Part shown: in pieces, positions 46,600 to 57,792 of the stretch
Numbering within the stretch: position 1 is the stretch's first letter
Layout: each line of letters opens with the position of its first letter
Origin: Isoetes taiwanensis
Taxonomy: Eukaryota > Streptophyta > Lycopodiopsida > Isoetales > Isoetaceae
Direction: 5' to 3'
DNA: 64,000 nucleotides
Assembly (NCBI GenBank): GCA_021234155.1
Contig: JAJEKV010000008.1
Coordinates: forward strand, 10,782,740-10,846,739
The notes under the pieces: generated by a model
The model's input: only the letters and a program-made list of their open reading frames with translations
What the model was told of the DNA's origin: nothing
Database searches by the model: none
Position numbers and translations under genes: made by a program

Positions 46600-48950
46600 C
46601 CTCCAATTCATTTTAGCACGCCCATAGTCCACCAGAGGCTCCCTCCCGAGGCAAATCACACCAACTCCATCCATTTCGCTAAATGGTACTACAACAAGTG
46701 GGGAGTCGCCAATGACACGCAACTCCCCGTGGTTCTCGACGACACTTCGGGAGCTGGTCAACTACGCCACCAGCCTCGATTATTTTTCCCGCAGAGAGGG
46801 AAAGCACCTCCCCCGTGCCTTGCCCACATCAAACCTCTCAAAGATCTACAAGTACACCTCATGTTGATCTCTCGGGACTTAAGAAACACCTCATGTTGAT
46901 GTCTCGGGACGAGGACCTACCAAAGCCACAAGACTCCATGTTCAATTCAAAGCCCCCCCGCAAGTAAAAATCTTGCGTAACTTACACAAGACAAAGATGT
47001 ACAACCGTTAGAAGAAAGAAACTCATGGACGAGGCTCACTTGCGGGCAACACATACAAAGCAATTGTTGTTCTCAACGTTGTTTGCTTAAGATTGGACTA
47101 AAGGAATTGAGGTTGCTTCGTGATAGTTACTGGTTCAATGACTCGCTAGACCAAAGGGGCTACTTAGCCTTCAATATTAGGCCGGATGATGGTGAGAAGT
47201 TTACTTACACAACTGGTGGCCACACCGCCCCGTCAAACGGCCTTCAAATTGATTCATGCTTTAGGCACAGACGACTTGACCGCTTTGAAGAAAAGGTTTG
47301 ACAAGAATCCGTGCATCAATGACTACCGCCATTCGGGAGGCATAACCGTAATTCATGCTCTTCAATGTGTTTCTGGATGGAAGGTTTCTTTAAGGAGTCT
47401 TGTGAGAAACTCCCTAACAGCCCTATGTACCACTTGAGTGACAATTTCACCTAAAACAAGAAGTCTACGATAATTATAAGGAGATGTGTGTTGAGGTTGG
47501 AGAACGCTTTGTTCCGCTACTCTTACTTTAATCGTGGTTCGGAAAAAAAGAGTTTTCTCGTGTGGCCATTCCTAGAAAGCATAGGATGTCTGTTTGTGCT
47601 ACATGCTCAATTAAAAGCTCAGAGACAAAATGCAAGGACACTTCACACTAAAAAGTAAGCTTCCGGGACGTGTTCTTGCCTAGTTCTACTTAAAAGTAGG
47701 TTCTTTCCTAAACATGTTTTCCTTTCGGATGCATTGAAGGAGAAACCGAACAAGCAATGAGAACAACAATCTTTGGAAAGGAGAAAATTGACAAAACATA
47801 GGAAGAAAGTAACTGGAACAACCACTCAACTACATATCGGTTGTTATTGATGGAATGGACCGTAAGAAGACCACCCTACCACATTTTGTCAATGTGCCTA
47901 AGGATCTTCTTGAAGAAGATTTCATACATCCGCATGTTGTTGGTGCTATGGTATTTAATGGAAAACTATCTTGCAAGGCATTTTTGAATTATCCAAACAT
48001 TCATGCTGATCCAAATCTCACTATCACAATATTGAATAAGCTTCTTTCCAATCTAGAACATATACGCGGCCGGTTCAGATCTTGACTAGATAACACGACA
48101 AGGGAAAATAAGAATCAGGCGTTGTTTGCTTACTGTGCTATGCTAGTAGAGAAACAAATCTTCAAGAAGGTGAAGATTGGTTTCCTGCTTGTTGGTCATA
48201 CACACGACCAAATTGATCAGATGTTCAGTAGGTTCTCTAAACGCCTTGCTCGAAAAAAAAGCTCTAAGCCCCGCCAGCCATGATTGAGGTCATCCAAGAT
48301 TCCTACAATCCCTCGCCCGGACATCGAAGTTATTGGAAGAAACTTATGATTTCAAGGAATGGATTTTTCAAGAGATCAACTAGGTCACCGTGCTATTGAG
48401 CCCTTGAGAAACATTACATTCCAAAGATCGATCAAAATTTCACTTGTAGATGGCAAGGCCATCTTACAAGGAAAGAAATATGCCACATCCTTGCAGTGGC
48501 GACCAAGCAGTTGTGTATTCAATTCATTCGCAACATCCCCAATACTAGTTCCATGCTCTCTGCAGAGCAAATGCCTCTAAAAAGCTTGAAAGAAATCACA
48601 AAGAGTAAAAAGGAGGGAAGAGCATTTGACTCAAATAAATCATTGGATTGTATTGAGACAAGTATTCAAGTCTGCTCTAACCACTTTGGGGAGGCAGATG
48701 CTTTATGGTGGCCTCAATTTTTTTCGAAGAACGTGACATGTTGCAAGCTTCATTACAAGGTCGAAGACCAGTTACATTCAACTGGCCATCTAGGCAAACC
48801 CTCCCTGTGCAAGTTGAGAATCAAGAGGAACATGTAGAGATATTGGCTAGCTCGGATGAAGATGACAGAGTCATGTACACCGCCCTAGACGCACAAACAC
48901 AACAAGTTGCTTTCGAGTATCCGTTCGATCTCCGAGATTGAGAAAAGGAA
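46600..48950 (+). pseudogene. DUF7869-like transposase remnant
   Basis: The clearest part is 47850-48260: VIDGMDRKKTTLPHF, FNGKLSCKAFLNYP, a stop, LDNTTRENKNQALFAYCAML and GFLLVGHTHDQIDQMFSRF. Widespread eukaryotic transposon proteins, known to me from memory as DUF7869-type, share DGMD, DN..RENKN and the GHTHEDIDQMFSRF block, which may hold the acidic catalytic residues. Upstream fragments (NDYRHSGG near 47310, SDALKEKPNKQ near 47730) and downstream ones (DGKAILQGKKYATS near 48450, YGGLNFFEERD near 48700) fit the same protein. Several stops and frame changes make it non-functional. It points away from the minus-strand gene. Confidence 0.65.
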
Positions 48951-49794
48951 TGCTCATAGCTGTCCCGGTGATAATGATGAGTCCGGGAAGCCGCTCGCTA
49001 GCTAAAGTACTGGAGGTAACAAGAGAGGATGGAATTCCCACTCAATTAAAAGTGCAATTGGATGAGAACGATCGCGCCAATGCTTTCAAAGTGGGAGTTA
49101 TACTTTGGAGATGGTAAAACAGAGTGGGAAAGAGAGCAAAGTCCAAAGCAAGTAATGCTTTGTCATAGATCTATCTGAAGTGAAGGTTCTTGCATATGAC
49201 TTTGTTCGACCGCCGCTAATAAGTTACGTATGGTCACTCAAACTTTAATAAGGTCAAGATGTGGATTAGACAAACAAGCCAAAAGGTGGCCAAAAAGATG
49301 ATGATGAAGACTCACTTGTAGACAAGTGAGGAAGAAGATCGTTCGAAAGTACATCCGGTCTTTGAGAGTGAAGCTGAGGATGAAGGCTCGAGTGATCAGG
49401 GAATAAATGAGTCAGAGGATGAGATGCATCCTGATCTTGCTGCAAAATGTAAGTTTGTCCGATGACTCGAACATGTAAAGAACAGAAAGTGCAGGTGATG
49501 ATTGTCTGTCAAAATATCCTATATTTTTGACAATTTTGTTCATAATTTTGTACAATTTTCACAACCTTGAATATATCACTTCTTTGTCACTCTACTACCC
49601 TTGCTATTTTTTTTATTGCCCCTTTTTTGCTACACTTTATAAAAGTAACTATTTTTTGTTCTAGTTTAGGAGGATGAAAATTGCTATTTAAAATTTTTGC
49701 ACGAAAGTTATGTTCAATCAACCCCTCAAAAATGGTACCTAAATTACTTAAATTGTCACACCTGTCACAAAAAAATCTTAAAAATGGACTTTTT
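48951..49794. other. Right interior of the TIR element
   Basis: Degenerate sequence follows the transposase remnant, with no intact open frame. Acidic-residue codons (GAGGATGAG) near 49380-49430 may be its C-terminus. Confidence 0.35.
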
Positions 49795-50434
49795 TAAGGG
49801 AATTTTAGGGAATCTTTCAAAGATTCCCTTTGAAGTGCGTTTCCAGCAAATAAGTGCGTTTCATTTTAAACTTTGTTTTAAATTTGTTGCTGGGCAATTT
49901 TCTTTACCATGCAGCTAGATGTTTTTTTCTAAGTCTTCCTTTTTGGATGGATGTAGGATGGATGGATGGATGGATATCCAATTGAACTCATCATTCTTCT
50001 TGCATAACAAAGTTTTACATGCAACCCCTATGCCCCTGCGGCCCACATCTAGAGCTAGGTTAGCATCATTTCTCCACGGTAAAGAAGCCATGGAAATGAT
50101 TATGGTCGTGCTTCCACCTTATCGAATATTGCTACAAATTGGAGAAGATAGAACCAGAATTGTCTACCAGTGATGTAAGAAGACAATAAAGCTTCACATC
50201 AGGTTAGCATTTGCTGCAGTTCGAAAAGCTGAGCTAACCAATAACAAATGAGATAATATGTTGTAATATATATGATATAATGAATGATGGTATAGCACTT
50301 TATCATTCTCTTATGATGTATCTTAATACAACAGAGTCAAAATCAATCCTTTGTTATGCGAACAAACTAACAATGAATGTACTACCAATGAGTGTGCTGC
50401 CAAGAAATCTATTTGTATATCTTATTTCCGCTTT

Positions 50435-50576
50435 CATTTCTTTTCTATGCAAGCAGAGAGTCGATTGGAATTGATAGGCGAAATGAACAATTTAAGTAGC
50501 TAATTCATTTCTTTTCTATACAAGTAGAGAATCGATTGGAATTGATAGGCGAAATGAACAATTTAAGTAGCTAATA
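50435..50576 (+). repeat. 71-bp tandem duplication in the Helitron
   Basis: Copies start at 50435 and 50506, with only a few differences. They include GTCGATTGGAATTGATAGGC-type sequence. Confidence 0.8.
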
Positions 50577-51594
50577 CATGGCAGAAGAAATAAAGATTTC
50601 TACCTTGGTACTAAGAGCTTCTAAAAGAATTACATTGCAGTCCTCTGCGGAGACCTTAAGACGTTCTGGCAAAGGTCCCTTCTTTTGTTCAAATACATAC
50701 TCTACTTTTCCTTTCCAGGAACTTGACTTTGCAATTTACGGAAGAATATCCTAACAAGCCCCTACAGTGCAGTTTATCTCAAAGATTCACTCGAATAGTA
50801 AGTTATATTAGGGCTTTTGATGCATGAGCATTTGACACTATATGGAAGCATTCCTAGAGGACGAAATTGCCTCTTTATCAGTACTACAAGCTATTCTTTG
50901 AGTACTTTTGCATTATTAATGTTCTCTTTTCTTATCATTGGCTTATCATTTACAAGTTCCACACCACATGCCCATCAAGCTTAGCAAACTTAACTTCTAA
51001 CATGTTACAAAACACTACAGACATGTACATGAAATTCATTTAGCGGCTTCCAACGATTATAGAACCCACATCTCTATATTTTTAGATGGGCAGACTCTTA
51101 ACAATAGAGCAAGGATGCACCATAAAACAAATGGGCATATATAGGCAACTTTAATGCCCCTTCAACGCAGTTTCATATCAACGAAAAAAAGCACATAGAA
51201 CATAAGGGGATAAAAATTAATCACAAAATGGATATACAACAAACCCATTGCACAACAAACATAACAATTTTTTGCTTTTTACATGAACTTCGCAATCATC
51301 TCACTATGTTTTTATGCCCTAGAGGAAGAAAATGCTGATTTTAAAAATGTTATTTGAACAAAGAGTGAGCTGAGGTTGAAGTTTCCTTTATCTTTGGGAC
51401 TTCTTGCCACAATAAAATTTTTGCCATTGTTGTTCTTCATTTATTGTGCGTACCATTCTATTCAATTGCATTCTTTCAAACTGCCAAAAAATTTGGCCAA
51501 TAAGACATACACTAATATCTATAGTGCAGCTTTCTCAGGACAACGTCTCAACATATGGTCATCGTTAATATAGATTTTTTTTTTAGAATATTTC
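50577..51594. other. Helitron interior, nothing recognised
   Basis: AT-rich sequence with no supported gene. Confidence 0.4.
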
Positions 51595-51745
51595 AATGAT
51601 TAACAACCACTTATAGCTCTGCAATCTTCCTCCTCCTTGGGTATTGCAATGATCAAGAACCGCCTATAGCTCTGCAACCTTCTTTCTTCTTGGGTTTACG
51701 AATGACTCTCAACTTATGCCCAGCAACGCTGGGCACCATTACTAG
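51595..51745 (+). other. Helitron 3' end: tandem repeat, hairpin and CTAG
   Basis: Two copies of about 53 bp containing TATAGCTCTGCAAYCTTC are followed by the hairpin at 51717-51735 and the terminal CTAG. In Helitrons this hairpin is the transposition termination signal. Confidence 0.8.
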
Positions 51746-52335
51746 TAATTTATTTAAAATAGATGTATTGTACAAAGCGTCGTGTTCGTAGGCGTCTGCC
51801 TCGTCAGGTGCCTGTCAACAGGTCTAATTTTGATGCCATAATGTTGATAGTAAGAGAGAACTTAGCAAAGATTGCAAAGGAATTGTCAACGAAAATTCGT
51901 AACCACTTTCCTAGGGATGAGCTTATAGAAGCTATGGCAATTGTTTATCCACAGTTTTGGGATAAGGATTTAGGAGTGGAGCGTGTTCAAGCTGAGTTCA
52001 AGCGTAGACGTGGAGTGCTAATAGAACACTTTTGTGCTACCAAAATTGTAGATGGTAAGGAAGTTTGTGGTGTTCTTAATGATACTCTTTTGCTTGAACA
52101 GTCACAGTGCTTTGGAGAGACTATGTGGGAGCAATGTTTCCAGATTGAATATCAGAATTTGGTGCAATAACAAAACTATGGAGGACCATTGGAACCAGTC
52201 AACTTCTTCGTGAGCATATGTCAGAATATTTCAAATTGGCAGATTTATGTCAAACCATGATTCTGGGTTCTGTTGAAGATGAGAGAACCTTTAGTTGGAT
52301 GGGTTGGCTAAAAAACAAGGTGCGGGTCTAAGCAC

Positions 52336-52560
52336 AATATTGGGGGACAATTTTTTTGTCGCCGACATAGGGTGCTGGGGGGGTGCTTTATGCCTTTTTT
52401 GGGTCCATTAATGAAGAACAGCATCGAGCGCGAAAAAACTCGAGCAAATTAAGGAGAGATCGGTAGCCCGCCAAGAATCTCTTCCCAAAATATGGCTATC
52501 CCTCCAAATTCCAGTTTGCATTTGCTGTATTTTCTTTCCTTCTTTTTTTTTCAAGAATAG
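52336..52560. other. Junction between the hAT gene and the next transposase-like gene
   Basis: Short spacer with GGGTGCTGGGGGGGTGC near 52370. It probably holds the hAT 3' end and the next gene's leader; neither boundary is resolved. Confidence 0.35.
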
Positions 52561-55500
52561 ATGGATTTGGTTGAGCGGTATGCTGCCGAATTTCAAGCAA
52601 AGTTTGGGGATTCAGATCCGGAACTTATAGCAAAAGAGCTGGGATTCGATCTTGAAGCTGATATACCAGAAATCTTGTTACCAGAAATTGAGGCATCGAG
52701 TGTTGTGGTTGGAAAAGAATTTTCAATTTTAGGAGAGCAGCCCTTGGTTCTTCCTTGTGATAATGTAGTTTCCCTCAGAATTGCAAAAGAAAGTCCTCAC
52801 TGGCCATAATCAAGTTGTCCATGTATTCAAGTGAAATGCAAATGTATCTCACCAAATACGACTTTGCGGTGAAAATAATGTCTGCCAAAAGAAGGATGCA
52901 GAGGAAAAGAAGAGCAGAAAGATTAGCACTTGAATCTGCATCTAGTCCTCACAGATTGACCACTCGAACCAAACAAAAGTTGGCAAAAGGTATTTTGGAT
53001 AATATTCATAGTGTATGCAAGAATTTATTTCAAGATGATAGGGATGAAATCTTGGCAAGAACAGGTCAGGGATTGCCAAAAATTGGCATAATGGGACACA
53101 AGGAATTGTTTGCAGTTAGGCAAGTTGTTGATAATGTGAAGAGCAGTCTTCAAACTAACAAACTAAGAAGGAACCAGGATATGACACAAGCGAGGTCATC
53201 TACTCTTGTAATGGCTGTTAATAATGCTAGCAATAAGTCTGGAGTTGCAAAGACTTTAAACATAAAGAGAAGGACTGTGTATGCTGCTTTGGACAAGAGG
53301 AAAGCAGCTGCAATTGGTGGGCCCTGGTCCATGTTTAAGGGAAAGGATAGAAGTGATAAGCTCTCTTTTAAAGATCGAGAGAAGATATATAGTTACCGAG
53401 TTTGTAACACAAGAGTATCTCCCAACAAGAAACAAGTTGTGAAGCTTAGGAGAACCAATGAAGGAGTCAAGAATTTCAAGCCATATAGGTTGCATCCCAT
53501 CCACTTTTTGGAAGAATCTCAGGTTAGTGAACTTTGATATTAGTTTTGAAGTTCCTAGTATTGTCAATTAACTGCTATATTTGAAGATTTGAAGTGCAAA
53601 TGTTATAAAAGTTTTTTTTGTGTTGGCTTGACGTGCAGGTTGTCTTCTACAAAAAGTTTCAGAAACAGAATCCTGACATCAAAGTAGGTTTGAGAAGGTT
53701 TGAGTGCTTGAAACCTTTGTTTGTTAGGAGACTAAAAGATCGTGAAACTTGCATGTGCATTTATCACATGAAGATGGAATTTGTGAGACAGGCATTGAAT
53801 AGAATTAGAAGAGACATAAACACACATGGAACAAATTGTAAGTGCAAGTGTTCAATTTGTGGTGCTGGAGATCTTTGTGAAGCAAAGGAGAAGACTTTCA
53901 ATAGTGTTAGTGAATTATGGAGGTCAACGGTGAAGGCAGATGAGGATCTTTGGCACAAAGCAAATTGTCTACAACTTGATTGCAGCTCATGTGGAATAAG
54001 AAAATTCAAAAGATGTCCAAGGGAGAAGAGTGCTATTCGGACAATCGATTGGAAGAATTTTGAGAAGGTATGTACATGTTTAATTCATTGTTTTTGCATT
54101 TGTATTCAATATTTGAAATAACATGTAACTTATTTCAACTAAATCTGAAACTATGAATCTGAGACAATAAAAAGGAATGTGGGAAAGGATGGCTCCATCA
54201 AAGAGAAGACCAAGGATATCATGAGGCTAGTCTACAAAACAACAACATTGAAAGAATTCATGTCATGCTGAATCTGTCATGAAGCAGTTCATTCCACATA
54301 ATTACACAGCTAGGTGGCAAGCAGAACAATTTAAAAACTGTCTTCAAACATTTCCAAAAGGTACTGTGGTTTCTGTTATAGATTTTGCCGAGAATTTCTC
54401 CTTCAAAGTTCAACAGGAAGTCCAAAGTATGCATTGGCATAATGACCAATGTTCCATCCTAGTTCATATCACTTACAGACATGACCAAGAATCTGAAATC
54501 CCACACATCAAGATTGGTGACAGAAAAATAGTGAAAGAGACACATTTCTACATATCGGACGATAAGAAACATGACAGTTTATTTGTCCAGCATTGTTTGC
54601 AAAACCATCACGAGTTTTTGTTGAGCAGGGGAGTTAATTTGGCAAAACATGTGTTCTGGTCTGATGGATGTGCCTCCCAGTTCAAATCTTCTAGAGCTTT
54701 CTACTTCTTAGGAAGATTCTACAAGCTCAAGGGGATTAAGTTGCAGTGGAACTTTTTTGCCACATCACATGGTAAAGGGGAGCATGACGGGGCTGGAGCT
54801 GTCATCAAAAGAATATTGACGAGTGAAATGCTTAAAAGGGACAGCACACCCTTAAGGAATTCTGAAGATGTTGTCAACTTTCTCAATTCTTATTTCAGCT
54901 GCAAACAAACTTCAAAGGAATGCAACTATTAGTTTTATTCCATATTGTTGAGTAATTTTATATTGAAATTATTTCTTACACTCAAAACCGTTTATTTTAG
55001 GTTCTTCTGGCTTGTTAAGTTGGGTGATGTGAACAGAGATTTGCCATATGAATGTGATACTTTAGCAGGTACAAAAAAGATTCACACAATTAGGCCTTAC
55101 TGCCAAGACAAGCCAACTGAAATGGCACATAGGCATCTATCATGCTTTTGTAGATTTTGTTGGAGAGAATTATGGTCTAAATGTAGACATGCATCTCGGC
55201 TTGGAGATTATTCATTGTCAACCCTGATTCCTATGGTTTTTGAGCAGGAATCTCCTGTCCACCATGTACAGTATGAGGGGGACAATCAATGGAAAGCAGA
55301 AATGGTTGAAGTAGGTGATAACTTTGTTGTGAATGCAGAGGAAGGAAATGATGAGAATGTGGATTTCTGGATAATCAAGTGCACTGAACCTAAACACATT
55401 GTCCAGCATGCATTTAAGAACTATTGGGGCTCTAAGTTCAACAGGCTGGAGGTTGTCTTATCAGGTAAGTATTACAAGTTCATCGGAGATGGTAAGTATG

Positions 55501-55690
55501 AGTTGTTAGACAATATGCCTGATGTAACTTGCTATACACACCTTGTAGTTTGTGCAAAGGTTGAATTGCAGGCTGCACATGGTGAGAAGGGTGTGTTCTG
55601 CCTCTCAGATGATGCACATTAGCAGATTATTGAGTATTTGCCTCCTCCCTCATCCGAGGCACTCGCTGCCAGCTCTAGTACAGAGGAGGA
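52561..55690 (+). pseudogene. Multi-exon transposase-like gene, probably one frameshift from intact
   Basis: An acidic N-terminus (MDLVERYAAEFQAKFGD) ends near 52809. A basic helical part follows (52815-53524) with SNKSGVAKTLNIKRRTVYAAL, a helix-turn-helix-like segment, ending at a GT donor. The next exon (53639-54066) has LKPLFVRRLKDRETC and cysteine pairs (CKCKCSICGAGDLC, CLQLDCSSCG). Then comes the probable core (54279-54920): FIPHNYTARWQAEQF, HVFWSDGCASQFKSSRAFYF and TSHGKGEHDGAGAVIKR. After a TTTATTTTAG acceptor the C-terminal part (55010-55690) begins RFFWLVKLGD. Near 54265 a single-base change breaks the LKEFMS...ESVMKQF region, as the copy at 25 kb shows. The family occurs as uncharacterised proteins in plants; its SDG/GKGE.DGAGA blocks suggest an RNase H-like nuclease, which is an inference. 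Confidence 0.6.
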
Positions 55691-56723
55691 TTGATGCAGT
55701 GAAGTGAATCCATGCATAAATGTTAATATAACATTGTAAACTTGGGCATGTAACAGCCTTGTAAACTTGGGCATGTAACTTGTTCATGTGTTATTTCAGA
55801 CATTTTCTTCTATCAGTAGTAGCAGAACCATATTGTAACCATTGGTTCAACCATATTGTAACCATATTGTCAACAAAATTCAAAGTGTTTTAATACCAAG
55901 TGTCTTCTTTCTCTTGTTTTTCTTGTTGGGTGCCCGGATTGTCAACTGTCTGTATGGAACAGCTGTTCAATGAATTGAACAAGTGTTTAAGTAATGAAGT
56001 TTTACAAGTAAACAAGTCCATTATTTCCTATCATCTTTGATCACTTGTATAATGTTTAAGTGTGTTGGTAGATAATGTTTATGTGTCTTCATTATTTCAT
56101 GAAGTGATGATGCTTAAATATTTCGAGTTCAATAACTTGTACTTTTGTATTGAGTTCAATAAGTTGTGTGTTTCTATTGTCTTCTTTGTGTTTGTAATTT
56201 AAACACTTCATAACTTGTGTACTTGTGTTCAATATTCAGTAAAGTTTTAATTGCATTTTCAAAGTGTTCAATTCAGTATTTGTCTGGTTTCGTGTTTCAA
56301 GTATTCCATTGTAAACAAGTATTGAAGTATTCAAGTGTTGCTAACCCTCAAAGTTTCAGTACATTTAGCCGGTTGCAAACCACATTTTCATGAAGAAGAC
56401 TGCTCACAATTTGCTAAAAGCTCAAATATTCCATTGTAAACAAGTATTGAAGTATTCAACTGAGTTTCAGTACATTTAACCTGTTGCAAACCACATATTC
56501 ATGAAAAAAAATGCTCATAAATTTGACAACCATAAATATTTCATTCATTTGGAAGGCATTTACATTGTGAGAGGTTCAATCTTTCTGCCTTTACAAAATA
56601 GGCAGTACAAAATCATTGACATAGTGTCAATGGATTGACATACATCCTGTACAAAATAAACATTGTAGTTCATGTAATTTGAAAAGGGATTTTCACTCTG
56701 CATAATAGAAACATGAAACTGAA
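55691..56723. repeat. AT-rich spacer with tandem duplications
   Basis: TTGTAAACTTGGGCATGTAAC is duplicated near 55735-55780. A segment of about 110-130 bp starting CCATTGTAAACAAGTATTGA occurs at about 56306 and 56432. No gene is recognised. Confidence 0.55.
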
Positions 56724-57251
56724 TTAACATACACATAGATGTAGTAGCAAGATCAATAAGTTACAAACTGGCAAGTGTAAAGAGATCTTATGTTTAACAA
56801 ACTGTTCCAGTGTCATGGCTTCTTCATCACTGTCATCATCACGAGCATCAACATCTTTGGCAGCAACAGATGGAATTGAAGATACTGCAACTTGGACAAG
56901 AACAGGAAGAGATGGAATTGGAGGTGCTTGAGCTGAAGGGGCTTCAACTAATGGTATTACAACTTCAAGAGGAACATGAGGAGATTCAAATGAAGGAGCC
57001 TGCACTATAGGTACATTGGCTTCCACCTGTGCTGAAAATAAAGGAGCTGGAACTAGAGGTGCTGCAGTTACAGGGGCTTCAAAAGGTGCTGGAACTAGAG
57101 GTGCTGCAGTTACAGGGGCTTCAAAAGGTGCTGTAGTTACAGGGGCATCAGCAATTGAAGGTTGTATAGCAGCAATTGTAGATGCTGCTGGTTCAAACCA
57201 CAAATTTGCAATCTGGCTAGAGTTGAAGGACTCAGCTTGGTTGCTTAAAGT
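56724..57251 (-). CDS. Partial low-complexity protein, cut by the LTR element
   Basis: The minus-strand frame entering from the LTR boundary encodes NQAESFNSSQIANLWF, an Ala/Pro/Val-rich part with a repeated unit (APVTAAPLVPAPFE, at least two copies), then an acidic DVDARDDDSDEEAMTLEQF stretch. A donor-like or stop region follows near 56770. The upstream part is missing because an LTR retrotransposon begins at 57252. No family is recognised; the composition suggests an intrinsically disordered protein, and it could itself be transposon-encoded. Confidence 0.35.
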   Translation of the reverse strand, partial: TLSNQAESFNSSQIANLWFEPAASTIAAIQPSIADAPVTTAPFEAPVTAAPLVPAPFEAPVTAAPLVPAPLFSAQVEANVPIVQAPSFESPHVPLEVVIPLVEAPSAQAPPIPSLPVLVQVAVSSIPSVAAKDVDARDDDSDEEAMTLEQFVKHKISLHLPVCNLLILLLHLCVC

Positions 57252-57602
57252 TGTTGGGGTCGTCACCACTCACCACACCATTCACCACTCACCACATTCG
57301 TCACCACTCACCACACTTGTCACCACTCACCACACTCATCATATACCGTATATAGAGTGATATACGCGCATGCACGCGTGCAGGATATTTGCACGTACGC
57401 ATTGTGGAGCCATTATGAGCATGGTATTATCTGAGTAGAGAGAGAAGAACAGAGGGAGACAGTGTATTGAGAGAGTGTTTTTGCTTGATCTAGCTATGGA
57501 GATGAGGATTCTTTGTGTTGTGCATTGCCTTGTGCTGATAGATTGAGCTTGGATTGTTGGGTTTTCCATCCTTCTTGCAAGGTTAGAGTTCAGGCTCTAA
57601 CA
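57252..57602 (+). mobile_element. 5' LTR of an LTR retrotransposon
   Basis: Starts TGTTGGGG and ends GCTCTAACA (TG...CA ends) and is 351 bp long. Inside are four CACCACTCACCACA-type repeats (57264-57340) and a TATA-rich stretch (CCGTATATAGAG near 57348). A primer-binding site follows three bases later. The 3' LTR lies beyond the window. Confidence 0.75.
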
Positions 57603-57605
57603 ATT

Positions 57606-57623
57606 TGGCGACCACGGTGCTCG
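57606..57623 (+). other. Primer-binding site
   Basis: TGGCGACCACGGTGCTCG begins three bases after the LTR. The initial TGG pairs with the CCA end of a tRNA, as expected for a minus-strand primer site. The tRNA identity was not determined. Confidence 0.6.
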
Positions 57624-57792
57624 ACAGACCATTGATCGGCAAGAATTTCCATTGGAAAAGGAGTTGTTACCATTGGTATTGGTGATCGTCGGTAAAGAAC
57701 GGCACCATTGTGAAAGGAGCAATTTCTTGTGTGAAGGGGATTTTGCCGTAATTGATTTGTGGAGTAAAATTTGACAAGGGGAGCATAGTTTT

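Larger units (their letters stand above)
40991..49882. mobile_element. 8.9-kb terminal-inverted-repeat DNA transposon
   Basis: The left end TTTAAAACAAGGTTTAAAAT, then GAAACGCACTTATTT, and further AAGATTCC and AAAATT blocks to about 41056, is matched in reverse complement by 49882 down to about 49795 (TTTAAAACAAAGTTTAAAAT, GAAACGCACTTATTT, AAGATTCCC). The left end also contains a hairpin, AACGCACTT/AAGTGCGTT. No target duplication directly abuts the ends; TTGCT lies within 4 bp of both. The interior carries a DUF7869-like transposase remnant on the plus strand (about 46.6-48.95 kb), a spliced gene of unknown family on the minus strand (about 46.45-42.4 kb), and about 38 palindromic 18-mers. 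The superfamily is not assigned. Confidence 0.75.
40118..51745 (+). mobile_element. Helitron, non-autonomous, 11.6 kb with nested element
   Basis: The 5' end TCCTATATTAT at 40118 follows a host A. The 3' end has an 8-bp stem hairpin (TGCCCAGC-AAC-GCTGGGCA, 51717-51735), six bases, then CTAG at 51742-51745 followed by a host T. TC start, subterminal hairpin, CTRR end and A/T target without duplication are the hallmarks of Helitrons. Without it, the hAT intron becomes a normal 71-nt intron with GT and AG ends. The Helitron's own sequence is 40118-40990 and 49883-51745, about 2.7 kb, with no Rep/helicase gene. Confidence 0.85.
38106..52335 (+). pseudogene. hAT-superfamily transposase gene, broken by a Helitron
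   Basis: Exon pieces lie at 38106-38880, 38890-39401, about 39480-39700, about 39795-40063 and 51763-52330. They encode a Lys-rich N-terminus with a C-x2-C BED-like remnant (HCTVCSW, then DTIEKHTGK), the hAT catalytic core (FAISLDEASANDH, VCIGVDGAPVMQGNRNG, HCMVHRLNLAF, VETRWISLYSP), and the C-terminal dimerisation segment (LGSVEDERTFSWM). An intron starting at GTAAAG 40064 is interrupted at 40117/40118. Its remaining 17 nt and the AG acceptor lie at 51746-51762, and the next exon resumes in phase. Single-base frame changes near 38530, 38850 and 52155 show the gene is dead apart from the insertion. Terminal repeats of the hAT element were not identified. Confidence 0.85.

Noticed and set aside
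46465-46899. 144-codon plus-strand frame as a real gene
   Set aside because: Part of it overlaps the first exon of the minus-strand gene and no domain is seen; a transposase N-terminus is possible but unsupported.
40985-49890. TTGCT as the target duplication of the TIR element
   Set aside because: TTGCT abuts the left end but lies four bases outside the right end as defined by homology, so it cannot be claimed.
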